Assembly: GCF_009857435.1 (NCBI RefSeq) | Contig: NZ_WWCK01000008.1 | Coordinates: forward strand, 1-64,000 | From: Duganella rivi | GTDB lineage: Bacteria; Pseudomonadota; Gammaproteobacteria; Burkholderiales; Burkholderiaceae_D | Direction of reading: 5' to 3' | DNA length: 64,000 nucleotides | Shown here: piece by piece, positions 16,489-25,314 of the stretch | How the letters are laid out: each line of letters opens with the position of its first letter | Numbering within the stretch: position 1 is the stretch's first letter | Notes under the pieces: generated by a model | What the model saw: only the letters and a program-made list of their open reading frames with translations | Database searches by the model: none | Told to the model about the DNA's origin: nothing | Program-made: the position numbers and the translations under genes

Positions 16489-17619
16489 TCAGAACATGCG
16501 CTGTTGGGCGGCGTTGCGGTTGCCCAGTAGTTCTAGCAGCAGTTTCTTGACCGGCGCGGGCAGGGCGGCGTTGGCGACGTCGGCGGCGTTGAGCCAGACG
16601 TGGCCGGATTCTGCGGCCAGCGTCAAGCGCCGCGACAGCGTGATCCGGTACGGCGCAATGTGCAGCTTGTAGTGCGTGAACACATGTGTCACCGTCGATA
16701 AGCGCTCACAGTTTTCCATCTCGCCGAATTTGCTTACCGCGAGCTTCAGCGTATCCTGATCAACTGGCTCCACCTCATCATCTTCCGCCGCCACGTGGCC
16801 GTCCAACTCCGGCAAAGACAGCAAGCCGCCCCAGATGCCAGAAGGCGGGCGCTGCTCCAGCAACACCTGATCGCCATCCACCAGCAGCAACATCACCGCG
16901 TGCTTCTCCGGCACCGCCTTCTTCGGCTTGCGCACCGGGAGATCCTTGGTGCGGCCGGTGTTAAACGCCACGCAGCGCGGCTGCATCGGACAACGCTCGC
17001 ACGATGGGCTGCTGCGCGTGCACAGCGTCGCACCCATGTCCATCAGGCCCTGCGTGTAAGCCTCGATGCCTTCCTCCGGCAACAGCGCTTCCGCGCGCCG
17101 CCACATGGCTTCCTCGGTCTTCTTCTCGCCCGGATACGTGTCGATGCCAAACACCCGTGCAAACACGCGCTTCACATTGCCGTCCATGATGGCCGCGCGG
17201 CGGCCGCTGGAAAACGCCGCAATCGCTGCCGCCGTCGAACGTCCGATGCCCGGCAGCTCCGCTAGCAGCAAAGGATCGGAAGGAAACACGCCGTCATACT
17301 CCGCCACCACGCGTTGTGCGCACTTGTGCAGATTGCGCGCCCGCGTGTAGTAGCCCAGGCCGCTCCACTGCGCCATCACGTCCTCCACCGGCGCCGCCGC
17401 CAGGTCGCGCAGGGTAGGGAAGCGCTCCAAAAAGCGCGCGTAATAGCCGAGCACGGCCGAGACCTGCGTCTGCTGCAGCATGATCTCCGACAGCCAGACG
17501 AGATAGGCATCGCGGGTGTTCTGCCACGGCAGCGTGTGACGGCCATGGACTTTTTGCCAGCCAATCAGATCGGCAGAAAAACTGGGATCGACAAAATTCT
17601 CTACTTCTACAACCTTCAT
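16489..17619 (-). CDS. mutY: A/G-specific adenine glycosylase MutY
   Basis: Removes adenine mispaired with 8-oxoguanine. In the 376-residue product the catalytic Glu lies in W-L-S-E-I-M-L-Q-Q-T-Q-V, the helix-hairpin-helix in L-P-G-I-G-R-S-T-A-A-A-I-A, and the catalytic Asp in A-I-M-D-G-N-V-K-R-V. The [4Fe-4S] cluster ligands are the four Cys of L-C-T-R-S-S-P-S-C-E-R-C-P-M-Q-P-R-C. The C-terminal third is a NUDIX-like domain that reads the 8-oxoG strand (V-L-L-E-Q-R-P-P-S-G-I-W-G-G-L). The gene begins 11 bp after the dynamin-like gene on the same strand, so the two probably share a transcript. Confidence 0.96.
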   Translation of the reverse strand: MKVVEVENFVDPSFSADLIGWQKVHGRHTLPWQNTRDAYLVWLSEIMLQQTQVSAVLGYYARFLERFPTLRDLAAAPVEDVMAQWSGLGYYTRARNLHKCAQRVVAEYDGVFPSDPLLLAELPGIGRSTAAAIAAFSSGRRAAIMDGNVKRVFARVFGIDTYPGEKKTEEAMWRRAEALLPEEGIEAYTQGLMDMGATLCTRSSPSCERCPMQPRCVAFNTGRTKDLPVRKPKKAVPEKHAVMLLLVDGDQVLLEQRPPSGIWGGLLSLPELDGHVAAEDDEVEPVDQDTLKLAVSKFGEMENCERLSTVTHVFTHYKLHIAPYRITLSRRLTLAAESGHVWLNAADVANAALPAPVKKLLLELLGNRNAAQQRMF

Positions 17620-17630
17620 TCTTTTCCTAA

Positions 17631-19562
17631 CTATGCCGCAGCGTCCAGCGCCACGAATTCCGCATTGATGGCGATGCTGATCGCACCGGCCAATTCATTA
17701 AGACGCGCCTTCTGCGCTTCCAGCTCTTGCTGGCTGCGTTCAAACGCGTCGATCTTCTGTTCCAGGCTGTCGGTCGCACCGTGGATGCGCTGGATCGACG
17801 CCAGCCGGTGTTTCAACTGATCCTTGTGCTGGCGGATCTGCGCCTCCAGCGGCGCCATAATCACCTTCAGCCACGCCTCCGCATCATTGTTGGCCGACTT
17901 GAAGCAGCCGCGCACGCGCGAAGCGATGGTGTCGAAAAACTTCTCCATCAAGGTCACGCGGCTGGTGGTCAGCAGCGTGGCCGTGCCAAAGGTCTTGGAG
18001 TAAATCGTTTCGATGCTGGCCAGCTCATCGCGGTACGGCTCCAGCGAAAACGGCATCGGCAGCGCCAAGGTCAAGCCGTGCTCGCTGGAGAAGCGGCGAT
18101 ACATCACACCCATCATTTCGGTGATTTCCACCGTCTTGAACTCGGCCGCATCCAGGTTGGCGCGCGTGCGTTCAAAGTATCCGCGCACCGCCTCGCGCAC
18201 ACCGGTAAAGAAGCGGCTGCGCTGCATCTCCTCGCGCACCAGCTCGATATCGTCGCGCACGATGTCCATGCCCATGCAGGTGTACAGCTCGGTCGACAGG
18301 CGCGTGAACACCGCGCGCGTCGCTTGCAGCTTGAACAGGCTGGCGTCGAATTCCTTCTTCTCGACGTCGATGCGGCGCATCATGTGCGCCACCACGCTCT
18401 GGTTCTTGCCGCGCAAGCTCTTCAACTCGTGCAGCTGCTCGACGATGCCGCGGATGCGTCCATTCAGCATGCCCAGCTGCGCCGTGTTCAGCGCCTGCAA
18501 TTCGTCGCTCAACTGCTTGCGCACGATTTCCTTTTTGGCCGGAATCAGTTCGTTGAACAGCGCGCCTTCCAGTGCGTGCAAGCGGCTGCGCGCCTGCAAC
18601 TCCACGTCGTGATTGATCTTGCCGACCAGCGCCTTCTGTGCCGACACCGGGAACACTTGCCCCGGCTCCAGCGACAGCACGTGCGCCACGTTGGCTTGCT
18701 GGCGTTCGATCTCGGCGTTGACGTCTTCCTCGCTGCGCAGCTCGTCCCACATGCTGTCGATTTTATTCAGCACCACCAGGCGGCCCGCGCCGGCGCCGAT
18801 GTGATTGCGCCAGACTTCGATATCGCTCTTGGTTACGCCGGTATCGGCGGCCAGGATGAACAGCACTGCATGCGCATTCGGGATCAAATTCAGCGTCAGC
18901 TCCGGCTCGGTGCCTATCGCGTTCAAGCCCGGCGTATCGAGGATCACCAGGCCCTGCTTCAACAGCGGATGCGGGAAGTTGATGATGGCGTGCCGCCAGT
19001 GCGAAATCTCCACCTGCCCATGCTCGTCCAGCGTAGCCGGCATGTCGGGATCGTCTTCGTCATACAGGCCGTAGCGCTTGGCCTCTTCTACTGGCACGTA
19101 GCGCGTCTTGCTAACTTGTTTGAAAGCCTCCTGCATCTCCGCGCCGGCATCGAGATTCAGTGGCAGCACAGTCCACGCGGCCGGCTGTTCGCGGTAATCG
19201 CTGGTGGACAGATTATCGGCCCGCGTCTCGATCGGCAGCAAGCGGATCGATGGCGGGAAGGCAGGATCCCACAGCAGCTCGGTCGGGCACATGGTGGTGC
19301 GGCCGGCCGCCGACGGCAGGATGCGCTGGCCGTATTCGGCAAAGAAAATCGCGTTAATCAGCTCCGACTTCCCGCGTGAAAACTCGGCCACGAAGGCCAC
19401 CGACAGCTTGTCGTCCTCCAGGCGCGCCAGGTTGCGCACGATGCGTTGCTCGGTGGCGGCATCGGTCAGGGATGCGCCGGCTACCCACGCCTGGTAGTTT
19501 TTCAGCGCGCTGACGACGCCTTGCCGCCACGCGCTGTACTGTTCAAAATCCCTGACCATCAT
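17631..19562 (-). CDS. Dynamin-like GTPase
   Basis: A 643-residue dynamin-family protein. The GTPase domain near the N-terminus has a P-loop (A-E-F-S-R-G-K-S-E-L-I-N-A, about residue 60), a switch threonine region (A-G-R-T-T-M-C-P-T-E-L), G3 (I-L-D-T-P-G-L-N) and G4 (V-L-N-K-I-D-S-M-W). Long helical, Glu/Arg/Gln-rich segments follow, as expected for a stalk; a final coiled coil lies near residues 560-635. Bacterial dynamins remodel membranes, and some counter membrane damage; the job of this one is unknown. It lies between mutM and mutY on the same strand, 11 bp before mutY. The start has two consecutive ATGs after AAGG; the first was chosen. Confidence 0.86.
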   Translation of the reverse strand: MMVRDFEQYSAWRQGVVSALKNYQAWVAGASLTDAATEQRIVRNLARLEDDKLSVAFVAEFSRGKSELINAIFFAEYGQRILPSAAGRTTMCPTELLWDPAFPPSIRLLPIETRADNLSTSDYREQPAAWTVLPLNLDAGAEMQEAFKQVSKTRYVPVEEAKRYGLYDEDDPDMPATLDEHGQVEISHWRHAIINFPHPLLKQGLVILDTPGLNAIGTEPELTLNLIPNAHAVLFILAADTGVTKSDIEVWRNHIGAGAGRLVVLNKIDSMWDELRSEEDVNAEIERQQANVAHVLSLEPGQVFPVSAQKALVGKINHDVELQARSRLHALEGALFNELIPAKKEIVRKQLSDELQALNTAQLGMLNGRIRGIVEQLHELKSLRGKNQSVVAHMMRRIDVEKKEFDASLFKLQATRAVFTRLSTELYTCMGMDIVRDDIELVREEMQRSRFFTGVREAVRGYFERTRANLDAAEFKTVEITEMMGVMYRRFSSEHGLTLALPMPFSLEPYRDELASIETIYSKTFGTATLLTTSRVTLMEKFFDTIASRVRGCFKSANNDAEAWLKVIMAPLEAQIRQHKDQLKHRLASIQRIHGATDSLEQKIDAFERSQQELEAQKARLNELAGAISIAINAEFVALDAAA

Positions 19563-19643
19563 CTGCCCTTCACAGCGGGTTACACCGGATAAATTGTAGT
19601 TGACGCTTACAAGGTGTGCTGCTTCCTTGCACCCCTAACGAAA

Positions 19644-19671
19644 GGGTCTGACCCCGTACGGGGTCAGACCC
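19644..19671. repeat. Perfect 28-bp palindrome (REP-like element)
   Basis: The half-site GGGTCTGACCCCGT is followed directly by its exact reverse complement ACGGGGTCAGACCC. It lies in the 171-bp gap between mutM and the dynamin gene. GTCTGACCCC-type palindromes recur as dispersed intergenic elements in betaproteobacterial genomes, to my knowledge, so this may be a REP/RAYT-type mobile repeat rather than a local operator. The RNA could fold into a strong hairpin and weaken read-through, but no T-run follows on either strand. Only one copy was seen in this window. Confidence 0.6.
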
Positions 19672-19733
19672 TGACGCCAACGGTGTGCGGGTCGGATTGG
19701 TGCCGCGCGCTTTTACGGCCATGCTCCGACAAC

Positions 19734-20567
19734 TCATTTCTGACAATTGACGCAATAGAACGTGGAACGCTGGCCCTGCTTGATCTGGCGCACCGGCGCC
19801 GCGCACACGCGGCAAGGCACACCAGCCCGATCATAGACGAAATACGTCTGCTGGAAATATCCTGACTGCCCATTCACTGCAATAAAATCGCGCAGCGTAC
19901 TGCCGCCCTGCACGATGGCCTCGGCCAAGATCTCGCGCACCGCCTGCGCCAGCTTCTCGTAGCGCGTCAGGCTGATGCGGCGCGCCGGCAGCTTGGGATT
20001 GATCCCGGCCCGGAACAAGCTTTCAGACGCGTAGATATTGCCCACGCCGACCACGATATCGCCCGCCAGCAGCACCTGCTTGACCGGCGCGCTGCGCTGC
20101 CGGGTTTGATCGTACAACAATTTGCCGCTGAAGCCCGATTCCAGCGGCTCCACGCCCAGCCCGCGCAGCAGCAGGTGGTGTTCCAGCTCGCCGTCGGCGG
20201 CGTCATGCCACAGCACCGCGCCAAAGCGGCGCGGGTCTTTCATGCGCAGTACGTGGCGGCCCTCTGGGCTTTCCACCTCGAGGTCGAAATGGTCGTGCTT
20301 TTCCGGCGCGATGCCGGGCGCCAGCACCCGCAAGTGACCGGACATGCCGAGATGGATAATCAGCGTGCCATGCTCGAAATGCACCAGCAAATACTTGCCG
20401 CGGCGGCCGGTGCTCAGCACCCGGCGGCCGATCAGCAGCTGCGGCAGATCAGGCGGGAAGGGCCAGCGCAGGCCGTCGCGGCGCAGCACCACGTCGCGCA
20501 CGATACGGCCTTCGATATGGGGCGCAACGCCGCGCCGGGTGACTTCAACTTCTGGTAATTCAGGCAT
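19734..20567 (-). CDS. mutM: Formamidopyrimidine-DNA glycosylase
   Basis: Excises 8-oxoguanine and ring-opened purines and nicks the strand. The true start is the ATG at 20567, because the mature enzyme must begin (M)-P-E-L-P-E-V-E with Pro2 as the Schiff-base nucleophile and Glu3 as catalyst; the frame is open further upstream but cannot be coding there. The 277-residue product also shows the conserved Lys in R-R-G-K-Y-L-L, the N-I-Y-A-S-E-S-L-F-R-A-G-I helix-two-turn-helix and the C-terminal zinc finger C-R-V-C...C-V-N-C. It is divergent from the TPR lipoprotein gene (101-bp gap) and upstream of the dynamin gene and mutY. Confidence 0.97.
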   Translation of the reverse strand: MPELPEVEVTRRGVAPHIEGRIVRDVVLRRDGLRWPFPPDLPQLLIGRRVLSTGRRGKYLLVHFEHGTLIIHLGMSGHLRVLAPGIAPEKHDHFDLEVESPEGRHVLRMKDPRRFGAVLWHDAADGELEHHLLLRGLGVEPLESGFSGKLLYDQTRQRSAPVKQVLLAGDIVVGVGNIYASESLFRAGINPKLPARRISLTRYEKLAQAVREILAEAIVQGGSTLRDFIAVNGQSGYFQQTYFVYDRAGVPCRVCAAPVRQIKQGQRSTFYCVNCQK

Positions 20568-20668
20568 CGGTGTGGCTCTGACGGAATATTTGGTTACACT
20601 AGTCAAACTCCGCGCTTGATGCGAACGGCGTAAAATCTGACTGACTTTGTGACTTGCCAGGATTTCTC

Positions 20669-22450
20669 TTGAAAAACGCTTTCGCCATTGTAACTCTCTC
20701 TGCCTTGATGTCCGCTTGCGCCGTGGCGCCGCAGAAGCCGGCCGAGCCTGCCGCCCCAGCGCCTGCCGCCCCGGAGGAGGCAGCGCCGGCAGTGGCCGAA
20801 GCACCGGCCCCGGCGCCGGAAGTATTGCCAAATAACGAGCTGACCGGCGACCTGCTGTATCGCATTACCAAGGCGGAACTGGAATTCAAGTCAGGCCAGT
20901 GGCAAGGCCCGTACATCACCATGATGTCGCTGGCGCAGCAAACCCGCGATCCGCGCCTGGCGCGCCGCGCTGCTGAAATCGCCTTGACCGCCAAGCAGAC
21001 CGGCGAGGCGCTGTCCGCCGTGCGCCTGTGGCGCACCCTGGCCCCGGATTCGGACGAGGCGACCCAGTACTTCCTCGGCTTTGCCGTGGTGGCCGACAAT
21101 CTCGACGAGGCCGAAGCGGTGTTCGAGCAGCGCTTGAAAAACGCCAAACCGGAAGCGCGCCCGCTGCTGATGTTCCAGATGCAGCAATATCTGCTGCGCG
21201 CCAAGGATAAAGTAGCCGCCTACAAGCTGGAAGAACGGGTACTGATGCCGTACGACGGCATGCTGGAAACTCACCTGATCCTGGCGCAGGGCGCGTTCGC
21301 GCTCAACGACGTGGCGCGCGCCCGCGAAGAAGCCGGCAAGGCGCTGGCCATCAAGCCGGACTCCGAGCTGGCCATCCTGACCACGGCGCAAGTGTCGAAC
21401 GATCTCGAGGCCGCCACCAAGCTGCTGACCGGCTTCCTGCAAAAGTACCCGAACGCGCGCGAAGTGCGCGCCGCCTACGCCCGCATCCTGGTCGACAACA
21501 AGCAATTCGACGAGGCCCGCAAACAATTCCTGCTGCTGTTGAAAGACCAGCCGGACAACATCGCCACACTGTACGCACTGGGCGTGATGGGCATGCAGAA
21601 CAACGACCTGCCGGAAGCGGAAAAATATTTCAGCCGCTTTGTCGCCGCGCTGGAGGAACATCCGAACGACGAGCGCGATCCGTCCAAGGCCTTGCTGATC
21701 CTGTCGCAGATTGCCGAGCAGCGCAACGATCTGGACGCGGCTTACAACTGGCTGGAGAAGGTCGATGGCAGCGATGAAAAAGTCTACCTCGCGGCGCGCA
21801 TGAAAATGGCGGTGCTGCTGGCGCGCAAGGGCCAGGTTGATCAAGGCCGCCAGTTGCTGGCCGAACTGAAACCGAGTGAAGCAGCCGACCAGGCGCAAGT
21901 ATTCCAAACCGATGCGCAATTGCTGCGCGACGCCGGCGACCATCGCGCTGCCTACGTGGTGCTGAACAACGCCCTCAAGCGCTTCCCGGACAACCCCGAC
22001 CTGATTTACGATTTCGCGCTGGTGGCGGAAAAAGTCGGCGAGGTGGAGTTGATGGAAAAGCTGCTGCGCCAAGTGATGATTGCCGCGCCCGACAACCAGC
22101 ACGCCTACAACGCGCTGGGCTACTCGCTGGCCGAGCGCAACGAGCGCCTGCCGGAAGCCTACACGCTGATCGACAAGGCCATGCAGATGGCGCCGGGCGA
22201 CCCGTTCATCATGGACAGCATGGGCTGGGTGCAGTTCCGCATGGGGAATTTGACCGAGGCGGAAGGCTTCCTGCGCCGCGCCTATGCCTTGCGCAGCGAT
22301 CCCGAAATTGCCGTGCACCTGGGCGAGGTGCTGTTCGCCAAGGGCGACCTCGATGGTGCGCAAAAAATGTGGAAGGAAGCGCACAGCAAGGATCCGAAAA
22401 ACGACGCGCTGCGCAGCACGCTGGCGCGCCTCAACCAAAGCCTGAAATGA
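20669..22450 (+). CDS. TPR-repeat lipoprotein
   Basis: TTG at 20669 was chosen as the start. AGGA lies about 6 bp upstream, and the product then begins with an ideal lipoprotein signal M-K-N-A-F-A-I-V-T-L-S-A-L-M-S-A-C (Cys17). A TTG 15 bp further up is in frame but would leave the AGGA inside the gene. The mature protein has a Pro/Ala/Glu-rich linker (about 20-60), then helical tetratricopeptide repeats to the end (593 residues; for example A-Y-N-A-L-G-Y-S-L-A-E-R-N near 500). TPR lipoproteins of this size directly upstream of lolB are common in Betaproteobacteria and may be envelope scaffolds; the exact role is unknown. It overlaps lolB by 4 nt. Confidence 0.88.
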   Translation: MKNAFAIVTLSALMSACAVAPQKPAEPAAPAPAAPEEAAPAVAEAPAPAPEVLPNNELTGDLLYRITKAELEFKSGQWQGPYITMMSLAQQTRDPRLARRAAEIALTAKQTGEALSAVRLWRTLAPDSDEATQYFLGFAVVADNLDEAEAVFEQRLKNAKPEARPLLMFQMQQYLLRAKDKVAAYKLEERVLMPYDGMLETHLILAQGAFALNDVARAREEAGKALAIKPDSELAILTTAQVSNDLEAATKLLTGFLQKYPNAREVRAAYARILVDNKQFDEARKQFLLLLKDQPDNIATLYALGVMGMQNNDLPEAEKYFSRFVAALEEHPNDERDPSKALLILSQIAEQRNDLDAAYNWLEKVDGSDEKVYLAARMKMAVLLARKGQVDQGRQLLAELKPSEAADQAQVFQTDAQLLRDAGDHRAAYVVLNNALKRFPDNPDLIYDFALVAEKVGEVELMEKLLRQVMIAAPDNQHAYNALGYSLAERNERLPEAYTLIDKAMQMAPGDPFIMDSMGWVQFRMGNLTEAEGFLRRAYALRSDPEIAVHLGEVLFAKGDLDGAQKMWKEAHSKDPKNDALRSTLARLNQSLK

Positions 22451-23046
22451 TGCGACCACTCTTGATAGCCCTGACCGCAGCCACGCTGGCTGGCTGCGCC
22501 GTCACGCCATCGGCGCCGCGCTCCACCGCCGCTGTGGCGCCGTACCGCGACAGCGTTGAACTGGCGGGACGTATCGCCATCAACTACAGCCGCGACGGCA
22601 AGAAAGAATCGCTGAACGGCAAGTTTGTTTGGCAGCAGAGCAAGGCCAATACCGACGTCAGCCTGATTTCGCCGACCGGCCAGACCGTGGCCGTCATCAA
22701 CGTCACGCCGTCTTCGGCCACGCTGAAGGAAAGCGGCAAGCAAGCGCTGACCGCGCCAGACCTCGATACGCTGACTCAGAAAACGCTGGGCTGGACTTTG
22801 CCGGTGTCCGGCCTGCGCGACTGGCTGCAAGGCTACGCCACCGCCAGCGACGGCAAGCGCTTCGTCGCTACGCCGGCCAACGACAACGTCATCACGCGCG
22901 ACGGCTGGAAGCTGGAGTACGTGAGCTGGCAGGATGAAAATGCGGCCGTGCCGCAGCCCAAGCGCATCGACGTCACCCGCATCGCCTTGGGGCAGGCGGT
23001 GGACGATATGGCGATCCGCATCGTCATTGATCCTGTTGCGCAGTAA
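22447..23046 (+). CDS. lolB: Outer-membrane lipoprotein receptor LolB
   Basis: Accepts lipoproteins from periplasmic LolA and inserts them into the outer membrane; it is itself a lipoprotein. The signal M-M-R-P-L-L-I-A-L-T-A-A-T-L-A-G-C gives Cys17. The mature part has the LolB-type half-barrel, with G-R-I-A-I-N-Y near the start and W-T-L-P-V-S-G-L-R-D-W-L-Q-G, which is highly characteristic of LolB. The length (199 residues) is normal. Two adjacent ATGs (22447 and 22450) compete; the first overlaps the upstream stop as ATGA. ispE follows after 9 bp, the classical lolB-ispE order. Confidence 0.93.
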   Translation: MMRPLLIALTAATLAGCAVTPSAPRSTAAVAPYRDSVELAGRIAINYSRDGKKESLNGKFVWQQSKANTDVSLISPTGQTVAVINVTPSSATLKESGKQALTAPDLDTLTQKTLGWTLPVSGLRDWLQGYATASDGKRFVATPANDNVITRDGWKLEYVSWQDENAAVPQPKRIDVTRIALGQAVDDMAIRIVIDPVAQ

Positions 23047-23055
23047 AATGCGCGC

Positions 23056-23925
23056 ATGACCGAACTCAAAAACTGCCCGGCTCCGGCCAAGCTCAATCTC
23101 TTCCTGCATGTGAATGGTCGCCGCGCGGACGGCTATCACCTGCTGCAAACCGTGTTCCAGCTGATCGACCACGGCGACACGCTGCACTTCACCCTGCGCG
23201 ACGACACGGCGTTGCGCCGCCTGACCGACATGCCCGGTGTGCCGGAAGAGAGCGATCTCATGATCCGCGCCGCCAAGCTGCTGCAGGCAGAAGTGCTGCG
23301 CCGCACCGGCGCCTTGCCGCGCGGTGTGAATATCGAGATTGACAAGATTCTGCCGATGGGCGGCGGCGTTGGCGGCGGCTCGTCGGACGCCGCCACCACC
23401 TTGATGGCCTTGAACCAGCTGTGGAACGCCGGCCTCACCCGGCAAGAACTGATGGATCTCGGCCTGCCGCTGGGCGCCGACATCCCATTCTTCATCTTTG
23501 GCGAGACCGCGTTTGCCGAGGGCGTGGGCGAAGCCTTGCAGCCGGTGCAGGCGCCGGATTGTTGGTATGTCGTCATCGAACCGGGCGTGATGGTGCCGAC
23601 TGCTGCAATTTTTGGTTCAGACCAATTGACAAGGAACACGCCGCTCGTTAATATAGCGGACTTTTCCAGCCACTCCAGCTTATCGGGGTTTGGAAAGAAC
23701 GACTTGCAACAGGTAGCAACGAAGTTATTCCCGCCGGTAGCAGAAGCGGTAGAATGGCTAAGTGCTTACGGTGATGCCAGGATGACTGGCTCAGGTGCAT
23801 GTGTGTTTAGTGCGGTAGCAACCGAGGCGGACGCCGACGCGGTACTTGCAAAAGTGCCAGCGCAGTGGACAGCCTGGAAAGCAAAAGCACTGCACCGCCA
23901 TCCGATGTTCACCGCGAAGTTGTGA
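23056..23925 (+). CDS. ispE: 4-diphosphocytidyl-2-C-methyl-D-erythritol kinase
   Basis: Phosphorylates CDP-methylerythritol in the non-mevalonate isoprenoid pathway. It is a 289-residue GHMP kinase. The N-terminus P-A-P-A-K-L-N-L-F-L-H-V holds the conserved Lys/Asn, the ATP loop is P-M-G-G-G-V-G-G-G-S-S-D-A-A, and a conserved Asp lies in L-P-L-G-A-D-I-P-F-F. The C-terminal substrate loop is M-T-G-S-G-A-C-V-F. Base composition drops in the last 250 bp (about 23620-23900), which reads more AT-rich than the first part, but the protein motifs stay intact. tRNA-Gln and prs follow, as in many proteobacteria. Confidence 0.96.
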   Translation: MTELKNCPAPAKLNLFLHVNGRRADGYHLLQTVFQLIDHGDTLHFTLRDDTALRRLTDMPGVPEESDLMIRAAKLLQAEVLRRTGALPRGVNIEIDKILPMGGGVGGGSSDAATTLMALNQLWNAGLTRQELMDLGLPLGADIPFFIFGETAFAEGVGEALQPVQAPDCWYVVIEPGVMVPTAAIFGSDQLTRNTPLVNIADFSSHSSLSGFGKNDLQQVATKLFPPVAEAVEWLSAYGDARMTGSGACVFSAVATEADADAVLAKVPAQWTAWKAKALHRHPMFTAKL

Positions 23926-23941
23926 AGCGGCAAAAAAGATT

Positions 23942-23969
23942 TTGCGAAGCGTGAAAAAGGCTGTACAAT
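23942..23969 (+). promoter_or_regulatory. Candidate promoter of tRNA-Gln
   Basis: TTGCGA (23942-23947) and TACAAT (23964-23969) with a 16-bp spacer fit the sigma70 pattern and lie about 32 bp before the mature tRNA 5' end. Assigned by eye. Confidence 0.55.
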
Positions 23970-24001
23970 ATCGGCCTGTAACGACGAGCAGTCAGTTGCG
24001 T

Positions 24002-24078
24002 AGGGGAATCGCCAAGCTGGTTAAGGCACCGGATTTTGATTCCGGCATACCAAGGTTCGAATCCTTGTTCCCCTGCCA
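24002..24078 (+). tRNA. tRNA-Gln (anticodon UUG)
   Basis: The 77-nt sequence folds as a cloverleaf. The acceptor arm AGGGGAA pairs with TTCCCCT, the anticodon stem is CCGGA/TCCGG with loop TTTTGAT (anticodon TTG), and the T-arm carries GGTTCGAATCC. G is the discriminator base and the 3' CCA is encoded. Together these identify glutamine. Its place between ispE and prs is conserved in many Beta- and Gammaproteobacteria. Confidence 0.95.
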
Positions 24079-24134
24079 TTCGTTTGTATCTGGAACCGTC
24101 GAGGCTTAAGTCTCCGGCCAGGTAGAGCAAAAAG

Positions 24135-24155
24135 TGAGGCGCACAAGGCGCCTCA
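24135..24155 (+). terminator. Hairpin after tRNA-Gln
   Basis: TGAGGCGC and GCGCCTCA form a perfect 8-bp stem with a 5-nt loop (ACAAG). The T-rich tail is weak (TTCTACTTAGTTTT), so termination may be partial; prs begins about 75 bp later. Confidence 0.55.
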
Positions 24156-24228
24156 TTCTACTTAGTTTTCCGTGCCGCGCAGCAAGCGCTGGCCCTCAAG
24201 AATCTTCTACAACTTCTCTGGAATCCCA

Positions 24229-25179
24229 ATGGCTTACGAAAACCTGATGGTTTTTACCGGCAACGCTAATCCTGCGTTGGCAGAGGGAGTCGCAAAAAAT
24301 CTCGGCATCCCCCTCGGCAAAGCGAACGTTTCGAAATTCTCGGACGGCGAAGTCATGGTCGAAATCAACGAAAACGTCCGCGGTAAAGACGTGTTCGTGC
24401 TGCAATCGACCTGCGCGCCTACCAACGACAACCTGATGGAACTGATCCTGATGGTTGACGCACTGAAACGTGCATCGGCTGGCCGTATCACTGCGGCGAT
24501 TCCTTACTTTGGTTATGCCCGTCAAGACCGCCGCCCACGTTCGGCGCGCGTTGCGATCTCGGCCAAAGTTGTCGCCAACATGCTGGAAGAAGCCGGCGTT
24601 GAACGCGTTCTGATTATGGATCTGCACGCAGACCAGATCCAGGGCTTCTTCGATATCCCGGTTGACAATATTTACGCTTCGCCAATTCTGCTGGGCGACC
24701 TGCAGAAAAAGCACAACGAAGACCTGCTGGTGGTATCGCCGGACGTCGGCGGCGTGGTCCGTGCCCGCGCCCTGGCAAAACGCCTCGGTTGCGACCTGGC
24801 CATCATCGACAAGCGCCGTCCAAAAGCCAACGTGTCCGAAGTGATGAACATCATCGGTGACGTTGAAGGCCGTAACTGCGTGATCATGGACGACATGGTT
24901 GACACCGCAGGCACCCTGGTCAAGGCAGCGGAAGTGCTGAAAGAGCGCGGCGCCAAAAAAGTGGTAGCATATTGCACCCACGCGGTTCTGTCGGGCCCGG
25001 CAATCGACCGCATCAACAGCTCGTCGCTGGACGAACTGGTGGTGACCGACACGATTCCGCTGTCGGAATCGGCGAAAAACTGCGCCAAGATCCGTCAACT
25101 GACCTGCGCACCGCTGCTGGCAGAGACCTTCAAACGCATCATCAAGGGCGATTCCGTGATCTCCCTGTTTGTTGATTAA
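24229..25179 (+). CDS. prs: Ribose-phosphate pyrophosphokinase
   Basis: Makes PRPP from ribose 5-phosphate and ATP, feeding nucleotide, His and Trp synthesis. The ATG at 24229 gives a 316-residue enzyme, the normal family length; in-frame sequence further upstream is not coding-like. Key motifs are F-S-D-G-E (substrate), Y-F-G-Y-A-R-Q-D-R (ATP/flexible region), D-L-H-A-D-Q-I-Q-G-F-F, and the PRPP-binding loop I-M-D-D-M-V-D-T-A-G-T-L. Codon usage is biased towards highly expressed genes. A strong terminator follows at 25208-25243. Confidence 0.97.
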   Translation: MAYENLMVFTGNANPALAEGVAKNLGIPLGKANVSKFSDGEVMVEINENVRGKDVFVLQSTCAPTNDNLMELILMVDALKRASAGRITAAIPYFGYARQDRRPRSARVAISAKVVANMLEEAGVERVLIMDLHADQIQGFFDIPVDNIYASPILLGDLQKKHNEDLLVVSPDVGGVVRARALAKRLGCDLAIIDKRRPKANVSEVMNIIGDVEGRNCVIMDDMVDTAGTLVKAAEVLKERGAKKVVAYCTHAVLSGPAIDRINSSSLDELVVTDTIPLSESAKNCAKIRQLTCAPLLAETFKRIIKGDSVISLFVD

Positions 25180-25207
25180 TTAACAAACGACAAGCTAAGT
25201 TTTCAGG

Positions 25208-25243
25208 CGGCGCGCCCGGTTTTTGACCGGGCGCGCCGTTTTT
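25208..25243 (+). terminator. Rho-independent terminator after prs
   Basis: A perfect 12-bp GC stem (CGGCGCGCCCGG / CCGGGCGCGCCG) with a 7-nt loop (TTTTTGA) and a T5 tail. Confidence 0.88.
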
Positions 25244-25314
25244 CCCGAAGCGCGCCTGGTCGCGGGGCGCTTCATCACACGGGGCGCAAGTCTCGTTATT
25301 TATTGGAGTTTCAC

